From the NCBI RefSeq assembly GCF_000328475.2, contig NC_026485.1, positions 124,001 through 188,000 on the forward strand: a stretch of 64,000 bases of DNA, written 5' to 3'. Below the pieces are notes generated by a model. It did not search any database. It was not told the origin of the DNA and saw nothing but the letters and a program-made list of their open reading frames with translations. The position numbers were made by a program, and so were the translations under genes. Shown here piece after piece: positions 10,711 to 23,499 of the stretch. The DNA comes from Mycosarcoma maydis (taxonomy: Eukaryota > Basidiomycota > Ustilaginomycetes > Ustilaginales). Within the stretch, counting starts at the first letter, position 1; the number at the start of each line of letters is the position of its first letter.

Positions 10711-11465
10711 CGTGCGCAGCTTCAATCGCACTTGTACACTTGTGAATCCTTCGGCCTTCCCAATGCACAGTAGCCGTCAGCTGAGTCGAGGATCAAGTGT
10801 CCAAGATCATCGATGATCTCGACAAACCACTCTGAAGTAGTTCCAAAATCTCGACTTGCACACACTCCAAAATTCAACACAATCGTGAATCACCGAAAGC
10901 CGAGGTTCCAATCACGAATCACGAGTCACGAGTCACGAATCACTGAATCGTGAATCACGAATTGTGAATCTTCTCACCTCCCAGCAATGTCCACAATCGA
11001 ACGATCTCACAATTTCGTGTAGCGTGCAAGTCGTGAGTCGCGAGTCATGCACGAAGTGTCGCGGCATGACCTTTGTGAACCTTTACGTGCGCCGTGTTTC
11101 GCTGCTGAACTTGCCACGGCCAAGCTCTATGCAGCTTCCTCGCTTCATATCCTTCGGTCTCTCTGCACCGTCCATTCGTAATGATTGAGAAGTGTGCGAA
11201 ACGAACCCGGCAATGCCGGTTAGACTACTGCAAAAGTCACTCACGAGTGAGGAGAGAATGGCGAATGAGAAACGAATTCGAGAAATATTAATACTTAAAT
11301 GCGAATGCGATATACATGCGAAACAACTGTGAGACAAATTGTGAGAAACGAAGCAGTACAAACCAAGCCATGTTATCCAGCACAACAAGCATAAAGGTAG
11401 GTGTAGAGAAGGATGCGATTCCAGGAGCCGAATGACGATTTGGCGCAGGCGAGATGCGGTGTCGA
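10711..11465. other. Intergenic region with a dense heptamer cluster
   Basis: This is the upstream region of eIF2B-alpha and the 3' flank of the C2H2 gene. A cluster of TCACGAA/TCGTGAA words and variants occupies about 10880-10975, with weaker copies near 11030-11050. No coding sequence is supported. Confidence 0.6.
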
Positions 11466-13442
<1,977 letters not shown>

Positions 13443-16400
13443 TTTGGCAAACTGTTTATCGACGCTTTGATGCGAGGCGAGGCGTGGCGCCGCTAGTACT
13501 CTTGAGGAGATATCAACGTGCGTCGTCTGTCTGAAGCGGCTTCGGAAATTGCGAGATGGCGAATGAGAGGATCAAAGGAGCGCTGGATGCGGGAAAGGGG
13601 CTCGTTGAGGAATAGGATGGAGACGGCAAAAGCTTTGGAAAGCGGCCGGTATAAGTATCAAAGCTCGTTCCAAGTGAGAGGATGGACATTGTACAGTGAG
13701 CCACCACGGCTTGAGTACGCAGTACACCAAAGAAAAACTGGTGAAGATCTGAGCAGGGAAGCAGTACAGCGGCGGGAGCAGGGACAGCTGAACTCACAAG
13801 TGCGACTTTGGAGTCGAGGAGATGGTGCGGCGACCTAGCATGAGGTGCACTTCACAAACACAGTAGGCTCGGGCGCAAGGACTAGCGGGATGAAGGCAGC
13901 CATCAGCCGGACAGAGCCTCGGACGATACGGTCCTCTGCCCAGAGTGCAGCATGAACAAAGTCAAAAAAAGGCCGCGACTCAGCTACCGCTCAGAAGGCT
14001 CATTGTGGTACAAGTCGAGCCAAAATTTGGGTGTGAAACGAGTCCATTATCAGCCTGTCAGGATCTACTCGACACTTGTCTAACACGTACTCTTTCCCCC
14101 TTTCTCCTCTGCATGTGTGTGCTTCTGACGTTAGCCCGAACAGGCGATCTTCACCACTCGCTCGGGACAGACTGAGAAGCACCAGTGGCCCATGCATCAT
14201 CGTTTGCAGACTTGAGCAGCTATGTACAATGAGGATGCCCTTTTGCTTGACTCTACAGTTCGGTTGTGTGATGGCTCGGCTGAGACGACATGGGTTGAGG
14301 AAGAAGAGAAGTTTAAAGCCCGTTTGCCTCATGCACGACGCCAGCCAGATAAGGACGCCAACAAGGTGTGGAGGCGACGCCTAAAGCTCCGAGCAAAGCA
14401 CTGAGAGTGTCACGTTTCTGGGCTACTTCAGCATGCTCATCAAGCAACCTTGTCAGCGTTGCCCGTTTCACATCAGCAACCGGCATGCACAATGGCCACT
14501 GGCAAGACTGACAAACAGAGGCCGACGTGTGCGCGCTGCTCGAGTGCTTGATCTCATTCTTCTGGCGACCTCCTACGGCGCTACGCGTTGCACAACAACA
14601 TAGATGAAGAAACGGTGGGCTCAGAAGTGTTAGCGTTGCAGCTTGTCGTACAGCGTAGTTCCGACTCGACGGTACGTCCAGGATGGAGCAGTGGACCCAG
14701 AAAGCGGAATAGCGAGGGAATTTCTATTTCTGATCCAACAGCCGAAAAAATTAAAATAAAACAGTTTTACGAGACAATCACGAATCACGAATCACGTATG
14801 GAAATTCTGACGAGGAGCAGGTGTCAGAACCCTAATCAATCGTCCGTCGCTCGCGTTTGTCTGTGTTCAACAGCCTCGTCCACAGCTCAAGCCCACTCCG
14901 CCCTGCAGCAGCAATGCACTCACTTCTGGGACTTCTGAGGCTCTTGGAAGCTTGGTATTGTATAATGGACGAGGGTAGCGAGCGAATAGAACGATCAGCT
15001 GGATGTCACAGTTGACAACAACAACACTCAGAAACCACGGTCGAGAGTTCCAGCTGGTTACTCGCGGAGAGAGATGGCAGAACCAGGTGCCATTTTCGCA
15101 CATACTGAGCCAAACGAGAGCTCACTTACGACGTCCAGAGTAATGGCAGCATATCTCGCCTTTGAAGAAGGGATGAAACCGCGTCAACATGCGTCGGCAA
15201 CGGGATCTGCGTCCTTAGTTGCTTCGGGTGGGATGAAAACGCTCGAGCGTTGTATTGGGGGCCATAGCATCGAGCTTAGCCTTGCAATTAGCAGTCCTGC
15301 CACATACGGCTGAAGAAGCCGAGACTGGCGAGGTTTACGACCTGCAAACCGCGACACTATCATAGCGGCAAAACGAAGTAGCGGTCCAAGAGCTGCGATA
15401 GCCCATCTTTGCAGTGCAGTCAATGCCAAATGGCTGCATATAAACTTTGTCTAATGTCGCTATACTAGTGGTTGCGAATGGACCTACGTTGAGGTAAATG
15501 GACTTGGTAACGCTCGATATTGAGCCTGTAGCGTGTGAATGGTACCATGCCACTTGTCTGTTCGCATATATGGGCATGAAGCCCTGCACGTACGTATTGA
15601 CCGTATTTAGGCCATCAGAATGCACACAAGTCCCATCGGAAGGCTCTAAGTCAGGTACAAACCTGAGCTCGGCGATCAGAGCTTTCTCATTGAACCAAGG
15701 TGCACCGTGCGTCTCGAGTGCGAGCCCAGCGCGATTGACGCCTCGTGATGTTGGAGAGGATAACCCAGCCTTTGTTCAACGACATGGCTTTCTCAAAAGG
15801 CGCTTTGTACGACTCAGACCGCCCTCTTTGGTGGCGCACTGATGAGCGTCATCCTGACAACGTGCCACTTATACTTGCTCCATGATGAGATGCATCCCCT
15901 TTAAAGCTCGAACAAGCACAGATCCATTGCAACTGCTGCGAACATACTCGCTTCGACCCGTCCCGGAAGATGCAACCTTTGAACTCCCAAGATTGTCAAG
16001 GCTCGACTGGCTCGGCATGAAAGCATGCAGATGTGTCCTGTTACGACAACTCGATGCGATGCGTTCGCGAGTCCAACTCGCGGATCTGGACGCGGCAAAC
16101 TGACCATGTGATTTTACAGTTATGAGTTGCGAATTTGCGCGTTCACGTAAGCAATTCGCGATTTGGAAAAGCTGGATGTGTATTTACGATTCGTGATGCC
16201 TGGTTTGTTAGAAAGTGTTGATGAGGGTTTTGACAGATTCGTACAGCTGCCATCTGCAAGGTCTGCCTCACCATCCGACCGATACGCCAGTGTAGTGCGG
16301 TTCAGCACATGATCTGGTAGATTGCCTGCGGCTTGAGGCTTGCGGCTTACGGGTGTTGTTAGAATGTGGCGTTATAGAGCTGCACAACTGTGCAAAGCAT

Positions 16401-17910
16401 CCCGCGTGCCGATTTTGGCCATGACGTTTGTATACGAATAAGCGGCGGAGAGGCAGTAGTCCGCTGTGCGTGCGAGTAACGAGAATTCTGAGGCGTTGGT
16501 CGCATCCAGACACAGGATTTAACCTCATCTGCCAGTTTGCTGCTGATCTCAAGACCAGCAGACTCGCACCCGCTCGTAACCTATTGCGAGCTCCCTCGAG
16601 CGAATAGCCGGTTGTTTGACTGTTTGACTCCCGACCCATGTGATATCCTTGTCACCTTGACCTAGACACGACAGACAGAGTTGAATTCGCGCCATACTCA
16701 TGCAAGAAACAGTCGTCAGTCCGAAAGCGTACTCAGACATACTCATGCAAGAAACAGTCGTCAGTCCGAAAGCGTACTCAGACATACTCATGCAAGAAAC
16801 AGTCGTCAGTCCGAAAGCGTACTCAGACCTACTGTGTCCTGTTCTTAAGCATGTAGCACACGTTCCGTCGACGAGAGACATCATTTCAGACGCCGGCTGC
16901 ATGTAATCTACTACTTGACAAGTGCTCGGGGTCGGATCTTTTCATGTCTGCTAGTGCAAAGTCAAGTCGTCCATGAAAGCGACCATCGCGCGCAGCCGCA
17001 TCCTGAATCTGAGACTGAATGAACGATGCAAGACCGGCTTTATCAACTGCTCGTGTCTTGTTGCATGAAGCTAGTCCCGCTCGTTCGTCCACCAAGCACG
17101 AGCTTTCGTTGATTGCAAGCGCAGCAGAATTCAGATGCGAGCCAGCGAAATGCCGTGACGTTTTTGCAGCAAGACGATCCGATTCGCGCGACAGGTGCAA
17201 TTGCTGCGCTGCCAACTCGGCTTCATAATGTCACTGTGGCTGTGGCTGTGGCTGTGGCATGACTGTATCATACCTATCGACGAACACTTCATTTCGAGAG
17301 GCTGCTCAAGCTCAGACCCATCAAGTATGGGAAACGACGTTCGTGACGCGTGTGTCGAGCGGTTCGAGTGCTGATAGCATCGCCGAGATGTGCTCGGGCC
17401 GCGCCTAGCGCTAGGATCGTTGAGATCGTCGGAGCATTCACGATTGTCTAAGCGTTTTCAAAAGCGCATGATCCGCATGCCGTCTGATACTGCACAGTTT
17501 TCTGATCTCAACCACCCTATACCTGTCGCCGCAGGGTCTGTTTGTACGCTAAAGTGATGAAGCATTCTCAAGCTTTCAGGAGCAAGCCACAAACAACTTT
17601 GTTCGGGTTCGGAAAGAAGGACAACAGAAAAAGCAAGTTGCGACTTTGTCAGCTAGATATGGCGTGTTGAAGACAACAGGACCGAGCAAGCGCGCCTTTG
17701 TGTGAGAATCTGGCTAACGAGTTGACTAGAACAGGACAAAAAGAGAGCACCTCACGACCGCAGCTTTAGTGGCTCAGGCAGGCGCGTGGGGTCAGCACAA
17801 GCCTGGAGGAAGGGACTGCAAGGGAATGGTTACACTTCGTGACAATGACATTGCGTTTTCTTTGGTATGACTGGAGTTGACGCTCCCGACAAGCTCGGCC
17901 TGTTGCCGCG
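13443..17910. other. 4.5-kb region without a supported gene
   Basis: Only short frames occur, on both strands, and none has recognised motifs. The right part (about 16.7-16.85 kb) holds a 45-bp minisatellite. A TGTGGC hexamer run lies at 17229-17257. Scattered heptamer words occur near 14780-14800 and 16185-16200. The left end is the upstream region of the C2H2 gene. The stretch could hide a rapidly evolving or intron-rich gene or a non-coding RNA; I cannot support any. Confidence 0.45.
16693..16829. repeat. 45-bp minisatellite, three copies
   Basis: A 45-bp unit beginning CATACTCATGCAAGAAAC starts at 16693, 16738 and 16783. Copies are nearly identical until the last differs at its end (CAGACCT for CAGACAT). 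The period is a multiple of three, so a frame on each strand reads through it as a 15-residue repeat. This probably explains a short open frame here and is not evidence of a gene. Confidence 0.9.
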
Positions 17911-18909
17911 TCAGTCAAGCCGCAAGTCAGGGTGATCGATGATGACATTGACAAGCGGCTGGAAGAGAGGAGCGCCTCGTGCAAAGTCGTCGGCCTCGGC
18001 CCAGGCAAGCGTCTCTTGGGCATCAAAGACGTCTCGGGAGCCATTTGAATGATGAAGAGTGGCAGATGATAGCCGTCTTGTGCTGTCGAACCGCAAAGCA
18101 GATGTGATGGATGAGCCAAATCCGCTAAGACGATCGGTTTCACCGGCGTCTTGAAGTACTTGAGCCAGGCTCTCTGCTTCGAGAAGCTTGTCGATGGATA
18201 CGGGCAAGGCTCGACCCTCAGAGGCGGCAGCGAGCTGCAAAAGTTGAAGTTGATGCTGCCGATGAGCGGCATTTAGCAGGTAAGACACGGGAACCCAGCA
18301 CCAGCCGAGGCACTTTGTGGGTTCCATGATCTGAGCATGCGCTTCAGGATTGGCGGCGTCGGTTCGGACGCTGGCCTTCATGAAGATGGTGACGTAGTGT
18401 TTTCCGTGGCCCTCTTCGCCGTAATCCTTCATGCGCACCGAGTTCTGCGCGGTGAGAAACTGCAAAGGTGTGGGAGGCAAGCGAGGGATGTAGCGCGGCT
18501 GTGTTGTGGCGGTAGTCGAGGAAGCAGTGTCAAGAGGAGAGGGAGTTGATGCGGTGCTGGCCAGGATAGGCTGCGAGGGAGATTGGGAACCATGATGCGC
18601 GTAAAATTGGGGCGGCGATGGTGTGAGCAGCTCGGATTGCGCTCTGTTCTGCGGTGATTCGAGAATGAGACCGGTTTCCTCAAACGTCTCGCGAGCAGCG
18701 CAGTCGTAGAAGGACTCGTGAAGTTCGAGATGACCGCCTGGAAGAGCGAGAGTGCCGGCACCGTGACTGCCTGTGCGTTTTCCGATGAGGACATGCCCCT
18801 TTTCGTTGAGCACAAAGACGGCGACGCCGACACGAGGCACCACGGTGGCATCCGATACTGGCTGAGCCGATATACTGTGGATAATCGGTGGCGTTGTATG
18901 CGTATGCAT
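17911..18909 (-). CDS. NUDT15-like Nudix hydrolase with a low-complexity insertion
   Basis: A 332-residue protein. The Nudix box runs G59 to L81 with the expected G-x5-E-x7-RE-x2-EE-x-G pattern (E65, R73-E74, E77-E78, G80). Before it, GKRTGSHGAGTLALPGGH matches the NUDT15/MTH2 style of the family, and later HYVTIFMKA and the LGWCWVPVSYLL segment fit the closing strand and helix. These enzymes hydrolyse nucleoside diphosphate-linked compounds such as oxidised or unusual dNTPs; the substrate here is not known. Residues about 95-148 form a Ser/Thr/Pro/Gln-rich insertion inside the fold, absent from short relatives. The C-terminal ~110 residues are an extra region with Gln/Leu and Ser/Arg stretches. 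Confidence 0.85.
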   Translation of the reverse strand: MHTHTTPPIIHSISAQPVSDATVVPRVGVAVFVLNEKGHVLIGKRTGSHGAGTLALPGGHLELHESFYDCAARETFEETGLILESPQNRAQSELLTPSPPQFYAHHGSQSPSQPILASTASTPSPLDTASSTTATTQPRYIPRLPPTPLQFLTAQNSVRMKDYGEEGHGKHYVTIFMKASVRTDAANPEAHAQIMEPTKCLGWCWVPVSYLLNAAHRQHQLQLLQLAAASEGRALPVSIDKLLEAESLAQVLQDAGETDRLSGFGSSITSALRFDSTRRLSSATLHHSNGSRDVFDAQETLAWAEADDFARGAPLFQPLVNVIIDHPDLRLD

Positions 18910-20327
18910 CGTTGAATTGCGCTACAAGCAAGCGAAGCGTTGCTAGAAACCAAATGCGACGAGGATGAGGAGCGCCAAGTTTCAGGGATGTCGACTATCG
19001 GCTGTGATCCGAGACCAACGTGGGAGAGTCGTGAATGCTGACCGAGAGGCGACGTAGCAACCACCAAGTCTACCTTGCAAAGCGTCTACCTTGTAAAATG
19101 GGAATGGTGCACAGCCGCCAGCTCTGTCTTGGTCGCACGATAAGGCTTGACCAACTTTGACTACTCGGGCGTCGCTTTGAATTTCACCAATCACTGACTC
19201 TCTTCGAAGCTTGCGGTCAGCGGTGGGCGATACGCGGCTGAAGATGCCGTCAAGGATACACCAACCACACCAACAAAAAGTGTGATAAGCGGCCTAACGC
19301 GCCGCTGTGTCGAGCACGGAGCTGAATATGTGATGCGGTTGGGAACAGACTCGTGATTGCTGGTGACAACTTGACGTGTGAGGCATCCTCTTGTCATCCG
19401 AAAGTCACAATCACGAATCGTGAACGGTGGAAGTGTGTTCGTGACTCGTGGCTGTATCTTGTAACTACAGTATGTTTTAGACTAATAAAACAGCCGACAC
19501 GAGAATTTGAGCGATGCCGAAGCCGATTTGTGATTCAAGCGTGAAGGGTGCAGTGTGGCTTGATCGACTTTGTTGGGTTCGAGTCATAAGTGGTGTGTGG
19601 CTAGCAATCGCGAGTAGAGGCGGGATGCACGACGCACATGAGCGGACGAATCTTTGCCGGTCCAGGTGAGTGTCCTGGGCTCTTCCTGTCTAGAACTTCG
19701 TGCTTGGTTGTTCGTCGGCTAACACAACAACTTGGAACTTCACGCTTACCACTCGTGACGGTTGAAGAAAGCGAGAAGCGCTCTAAAGACCCTGTCTTGG
19801 CGTGACGCGTCTTCGTTTCTTCCAAGAGGTGTAAGGCCACAACCGCTAGACCACGCTGACCAACAGGAGACAGCATGAGAACACCAAGATCAACCATCTT
19901 GGATACACAGGCACATGTATCGACAGCAGCGTGCGGATTATCAAACAGCGTCGTGCGTGTCCCATCTCGAATCCAAGTCATGAGTGCGAACTCGGCGTTT
20001 TGTGGTAGATGCGTGATTTTCTCGACCTGGATTTCTGCACGTTGTTTTCGTGCAAAGGCAGAAATCGAGTCGTGAGTGGCAATCACGAATCATGAATTCG
20101 TGTCTGCAAGCCAAAACAGCCGTGAGCCCCAAGAAATCACAGAATCGTGAATCACGAATGAACAAGAAGACAAAAGCACGCACGACACGGCACGCCGAAC
20201 CACGGATAATGTTAGATCAGATGACTATCGACAATCACGAATCGTGAAGTGTTGTTCTCAAACACGAAATCGTGAATCGCGAAATGCCGTTTCGTGATGA
20301 TTCGTGATTGATAATTCACGACTGATG

Positions 20328-20336
<9 letters not shown>

Positions 20337-20366
<30 letters not shown>
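20337..20366. repeat. (CTG)10 microsatellite
   Basis: Ten uninterrupted CTG triplets, preceded by TTG triplets, in non-coding DNA next to a heptamer cluster. Confidence 0.9.
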
Positions 20367-20369
<3 letters not shown>

Positions 20370-20569
20370 TTTTCATTGCTAAGTTACATTCACAATGTGA
20401 TTAGTTAACTTATTTCAAATTGTCCTGTCGAATGCATGTCGCATGCTGCAAAAGACCCTTTTTGACGTGAGCCACTCACTAACTACAAATTGGAACATTC
20501 GTGATTATTGCCTCTCGGTTCACGCTTGGCTGTGCATACTCTTAACTGTCAAGGCCGTCGTGAGGGGCA

Positions 20570-20622
20570 CAGACACGGATACGGACACGAACACGGACAC
20601 GGACACGGACACGGACACGGAG
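20570..20622. repeat. GACACG hexanucleotide array
   Basis: About eight copies of a 6-bp unit (GGACAC/GACACG), slightly imperfect at its left end, about 340 bp upstream of the Sel1-repeat gene. Confidence 0.85.
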
Positions 20623-20965
20623 GGTGTGCTTTTGTGTTGGTTTCGCGCTGCTATCGAGCCAAGCATACGGGGATCATGATCGTCAACGTTCCACAGCCCC
20701 TGCGCGTCACCTCGTCTTATATTGGCCTGCCAGCCATTCGTGATTCTCTTGTGCCATTCGCCTCTCGACCACCCTTACCTTCCGTCTCTGGGACAGCATA
20801 CCGTCAGCCAGCGCATCGAAAGAGATCCCATCGTATTCAAGTCATCTCTCTGCATCGTCAGCCAGGCCACACTCAATCGTGCACTTGCCCTACTCTATTC
20901 ACACTTCTCGCTAGCAAACACGAAGCACGAATCACCGTCACTGTCGGCGCATCTGTTCTATTGCC

Positions 20966-23395
20966 ATGTCCGGACAGCCACCTTTCCTCCCAAGCTTGCC
21001 TTCAGGCTTCGGAACCGACTCTTCCTATCCGCCCATCCCAGGCAGCACGCGCATCACCGCCTCGCAGCCAAGGCCATCACCACCAGTCACAGCGACAGCG
21101 TCGCTCCCAAAATCACATCGATCGTCAGCGCCACCTCTACCTCCGCTACCGCCTGGAGCCCTCGAGAAGGAACAGCAGCGTCTCAGACAACAATCAGCTT
21201 CCTATTCCTCTTCGTCTGCTACCTTCTCCTCCGGCCTGAAACCAGGCCAACTTGTACATGCCCCCACTCCACCGCCGCCTCCACCTCCCTCGCAGCAATC
21301 TTTTTCCCACCACGCCTTTGTCGGTGGCTTTGCATCCCTTCACCACCAGCGTGTGCCACCTCCCAGCGCTGCACCGCATCCTCCTCCTCCTCCTCCTCCT
21401 TCGCATCCTCCTGCCATGCCTAAGCCGTATCACGGTATCAGCAGCAACACGCAAGCCTTGGCACTACATTCCGCCCCGCAAACGCAGGCCATATCCACAC
21501 GAAGTGCAAGCGCCCACAATTTGCCCGTCGATCACTCAAGACGCTCATCCCAGGTGCACAACCCTCAACCCGCAACGTCGTCGTCGTCCTCCTCGACCTC
21601 GTCCAAACCTCCCAGTCTATCCGCTCCTCTGCCGGACATGGCTTCGTTGGCGGCGCAGCGAGATCGAGCTCAAGATGACAAACAGCGCGTCGCTTGGGCC
21701 AGACAAATGCTCAAGTATGTTGAACGCAACTTTTCCGACGGCACAAAGATCAGCGAGCCCAATCTGGTCAAGTGGACCGACGAAGCCATCTCGATCATCA
21801 TTGCAAATGCCTCGTCCGCACGTCCCCTGCCCGAGGCGCTCTTCCTGCGCGGCGATCTGCAAGCATCGGGCGCTTTCCCTACCTACCTCGCCAAAAACCT
21901 CAAAGAAGCCTTCAACGACTTTGAACTCTCTGCTCGCATGGGCTGCGCACCCAGCTGGTTTCGCATCGGTCGCGATTATGAAGTACTCGGCGATCTGGCT
22001 CGCGCAAGGGATGCCTACGAGCGAGGTGTGCACGCAGCAGACGTCGGCTGCATCTACCGAATGGGGATGGCCAACCTGCTCGGTCAGCTCGAGATACCCA
22101 TCAACCACGCTCGAGCCATCGCCATGCTGCGCGATGCTGCCGACAAGGCCGATCTCGACACACCACAACCGGCCTACATCTACGGCATGCTGCTTGCTCG
22201 CGAATTTTCGCACGTCGACATCCCCGCTCATCTGCTGAGACCTGCCAATACATCAGCAGCCATTTTGGAAGACGAAGCGCGGCAACGCATCCAGCGAGCA
22301 GCCTACCTCAACTTTGCTCCAGCACAGTACAAGTGCGGTTGGTTGTTCGAGTATGCGCAGCTCGGTTGTGCTTTCGACCCTCTGCTCAGCGTGCAGTACT
22401 ACAGCTTGGCATCGCAAGGCGGCGAGATCGAGGCGGACATGGCTCTGTCCAAATGGTTCCTCTGTGGTGCCGAGTCGTATTTTGACAAGAACGAGCAGCT
22501 CGCCTACACGTTTGCCGACAAAGCAGCGCGCAAGGGACTTGCTTCAGCCGAATTCGCGCTCGGTTACTACCACGAGGTTGGCGTCGGAACGGAAAGAAAC
22601 GTGGAGCTTGCTAGAAAGTGGTACAGCAAGGCAGCGGCCAAGGACAATACTGACGCGCAGGAGAGGCTGCGCGCGCTGCAGGCACCACAAGCTCTCGGCA
22701 TTTCGCGTCAGCAACACGAGGCAGTCATGGACGACAAGCTGGTGCGCAAGCGCACGCAGGCTAAGATGCTGTCGGATCGCGAGGGTCGCAGTCCGCTCTT
22801 TGAACACGATCACAACGTTGCAGGTGGTGCTCCCGGCCAACCAAGGCCGAGCGGCGGCGCGGCCACTGCATCTGGCAAACCTCCGAACGGTCGAGTCGCT
22901 GCGGACGCGGGTGTCATCAGCAGCAAGACCAACAACAACAACCTCGAGCTGTCGCGAAGAAAGACGATGAAGATGGTCCAAGAGACCGCTGCGGGACGCA
23001 AGCGACCCGACTACGGCTACGAGGGCAAGCTGCGAAGTGAGCCAAGTGTGGCACCACCAATGCCGAGCGCGTCGATTGCTGCAACGCAGCAAGCTCGAGC
23101 GGGTGCTTCGGCGGGTGCTTTGGCGTCTAGTGGTGCACCGCACCGCACTTGGACGTCTGGTCGTCACGGCGCTGGTCATGCGCCCAACGACAACAGCCGG
23201 CCCACGCACGCATCGACGCCATCGTCGTCGTTGCCCTCGAAACCTGCTTCAGCGGTGGCATCGTCGAGCGCTTCGGCCTGCACAAAGACATCTGGTGGCT
23301 CGGACGACGTGTCCAAGAAACCGTACAACACATTTGCAGAGATGGGGTTTGCGCCTCAGAAACAGTCAAAAAGGGACGAGTGTGTGGTTTGCTAG
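20966..23395 (+). CDS. Sel1-repeat protein, Chs4/Skt5-like chitin synthase regulator
   Basis: An 809-residue single-exon protein. The first ~220 residues are Pro/Ser-rich with poly-Pro tracts. From about residue 280 to 575 a series of Sel1-type helical repeats follows, with phrases such as YIYGMLLARE, AQYKCGWLFEYAQLG and AEFALGYYHEVGVGTERN. A Ser/Ala-rich tail ends in CVVC, a possible CaaX prenylation box. This layout matches yeast Chs4/Skt5, which activates and localises chitin synthase III at the bud neck and has a farnesylated C-terminus (family knowledge). A function in cell-wall chitin deposition is therefore likely. Fungi have several Sel1 paralogues, so the exact member is not certain. 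Confidence 0.85.
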   Translation: MSGQPPFLPSLPSGFGTDSSYPPIPGSTRITASQPRPSPPVTATASLPKSHRSSAPPLPPLPPGALEKEQQRLRQQSASYSSSSATFSSGLKPGQLVHAPTPPPPPPPSQQSFSHHAFVGGFASLHHQRVPPPSAAPHPPPPPPPSHPPAMPKPYHGISSNTQALALHSAPQTQAISTRSASAHNLPVDHSRRSSQVHNPQPATSSSSSSTSSKPPSLSAPLPDMASLAAQRDRAQDDKQRVAWARQMLKYVERNFSDGTKISEPNLVKWTDEAISIIIANASSARPLPEALFLRGDLQASGAFPTYLAKNLKEAFNDFELSARMGCAPSWFRIGRDYEVLGDLARARDAYERGVHAADVGCIYRMGMANLLGQLEIPINHARAIAMLRDAADKADLDTPQPAYIYGMLLAREFSHVDIPAHLLRPANTSAAILEDEARQRIQRAAYLNFAPAQYKCGWLFEYAQLGCAFDPLLSVQYYSLASQGGEIEADMALSKWFLCGAESYFDKNEQLAYTFADKAARKGLASAEFALGYYHEVGVGTERNVELARKWYSKAAAKDNTDAQERLRALQAPQALGISRQQHEAVMDDKLVRKRTQAKMLSDREGRSPLFEHDHNVAGGAPGQPRPSGGAATASGKPPNGRVAADAGVISSKTNNNNLELSRRKTMKMVQETAAGRKRPDYGYEGKLRSEPSVAPPMPSASIAATQQARAGASAGALASSGAPHRTWTSGRHGAGHAPNDNSRPTHASTPSSSLPSKPASAVASSSASACTKTSGGSDDVSKKPYNTFAEMGFAPQKQSKRDECVVC

Positions 23396-23499
23396 CCGCG
23401 CTTGTCGCACACACGCACGCAAGCAGCAAATCATTCTGCGCAAGTTTGGCCGATTGGCATAGAATGTGAATACGGAATCGGTTGCATGTGAGGCGTGGC

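Larger units (their letters stand above)
18910..20965. other. 2-kb intergenic region with microsatellites and heptamer clusters
   Basis: A divergent spacer between the Nudix and Sel1-repeat genes. A dense heptamer cluster covers about 20080-20330, a (CTG)10 run lies at 20337-20366, and an imperfect GACACG hexamer array at about 20570-20622. A 161-codon minus-strand frame at 19601-20086 has no recognisable motif and overlaps repeat words, so it is not called. The segment just before 20966 should contain the promoter of the Sel1 gene. Confidence 0.55.

Noticed and set aside
16535..16620. tRNA-like text on the minus strand (CTGGTCTTGAGATCAG resembling a Ser anticodon arm)
   Set aside because: The acceptor, D and T arms do not pair as required and no GGTTCGAAT-type T-loop is present.
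19601..20086. 161-codon minus-strand frame
   Set aside because: No motif, ordinary composition for chance frames in GC-rich DNA, and overlap with heptamer words at its 5' end.
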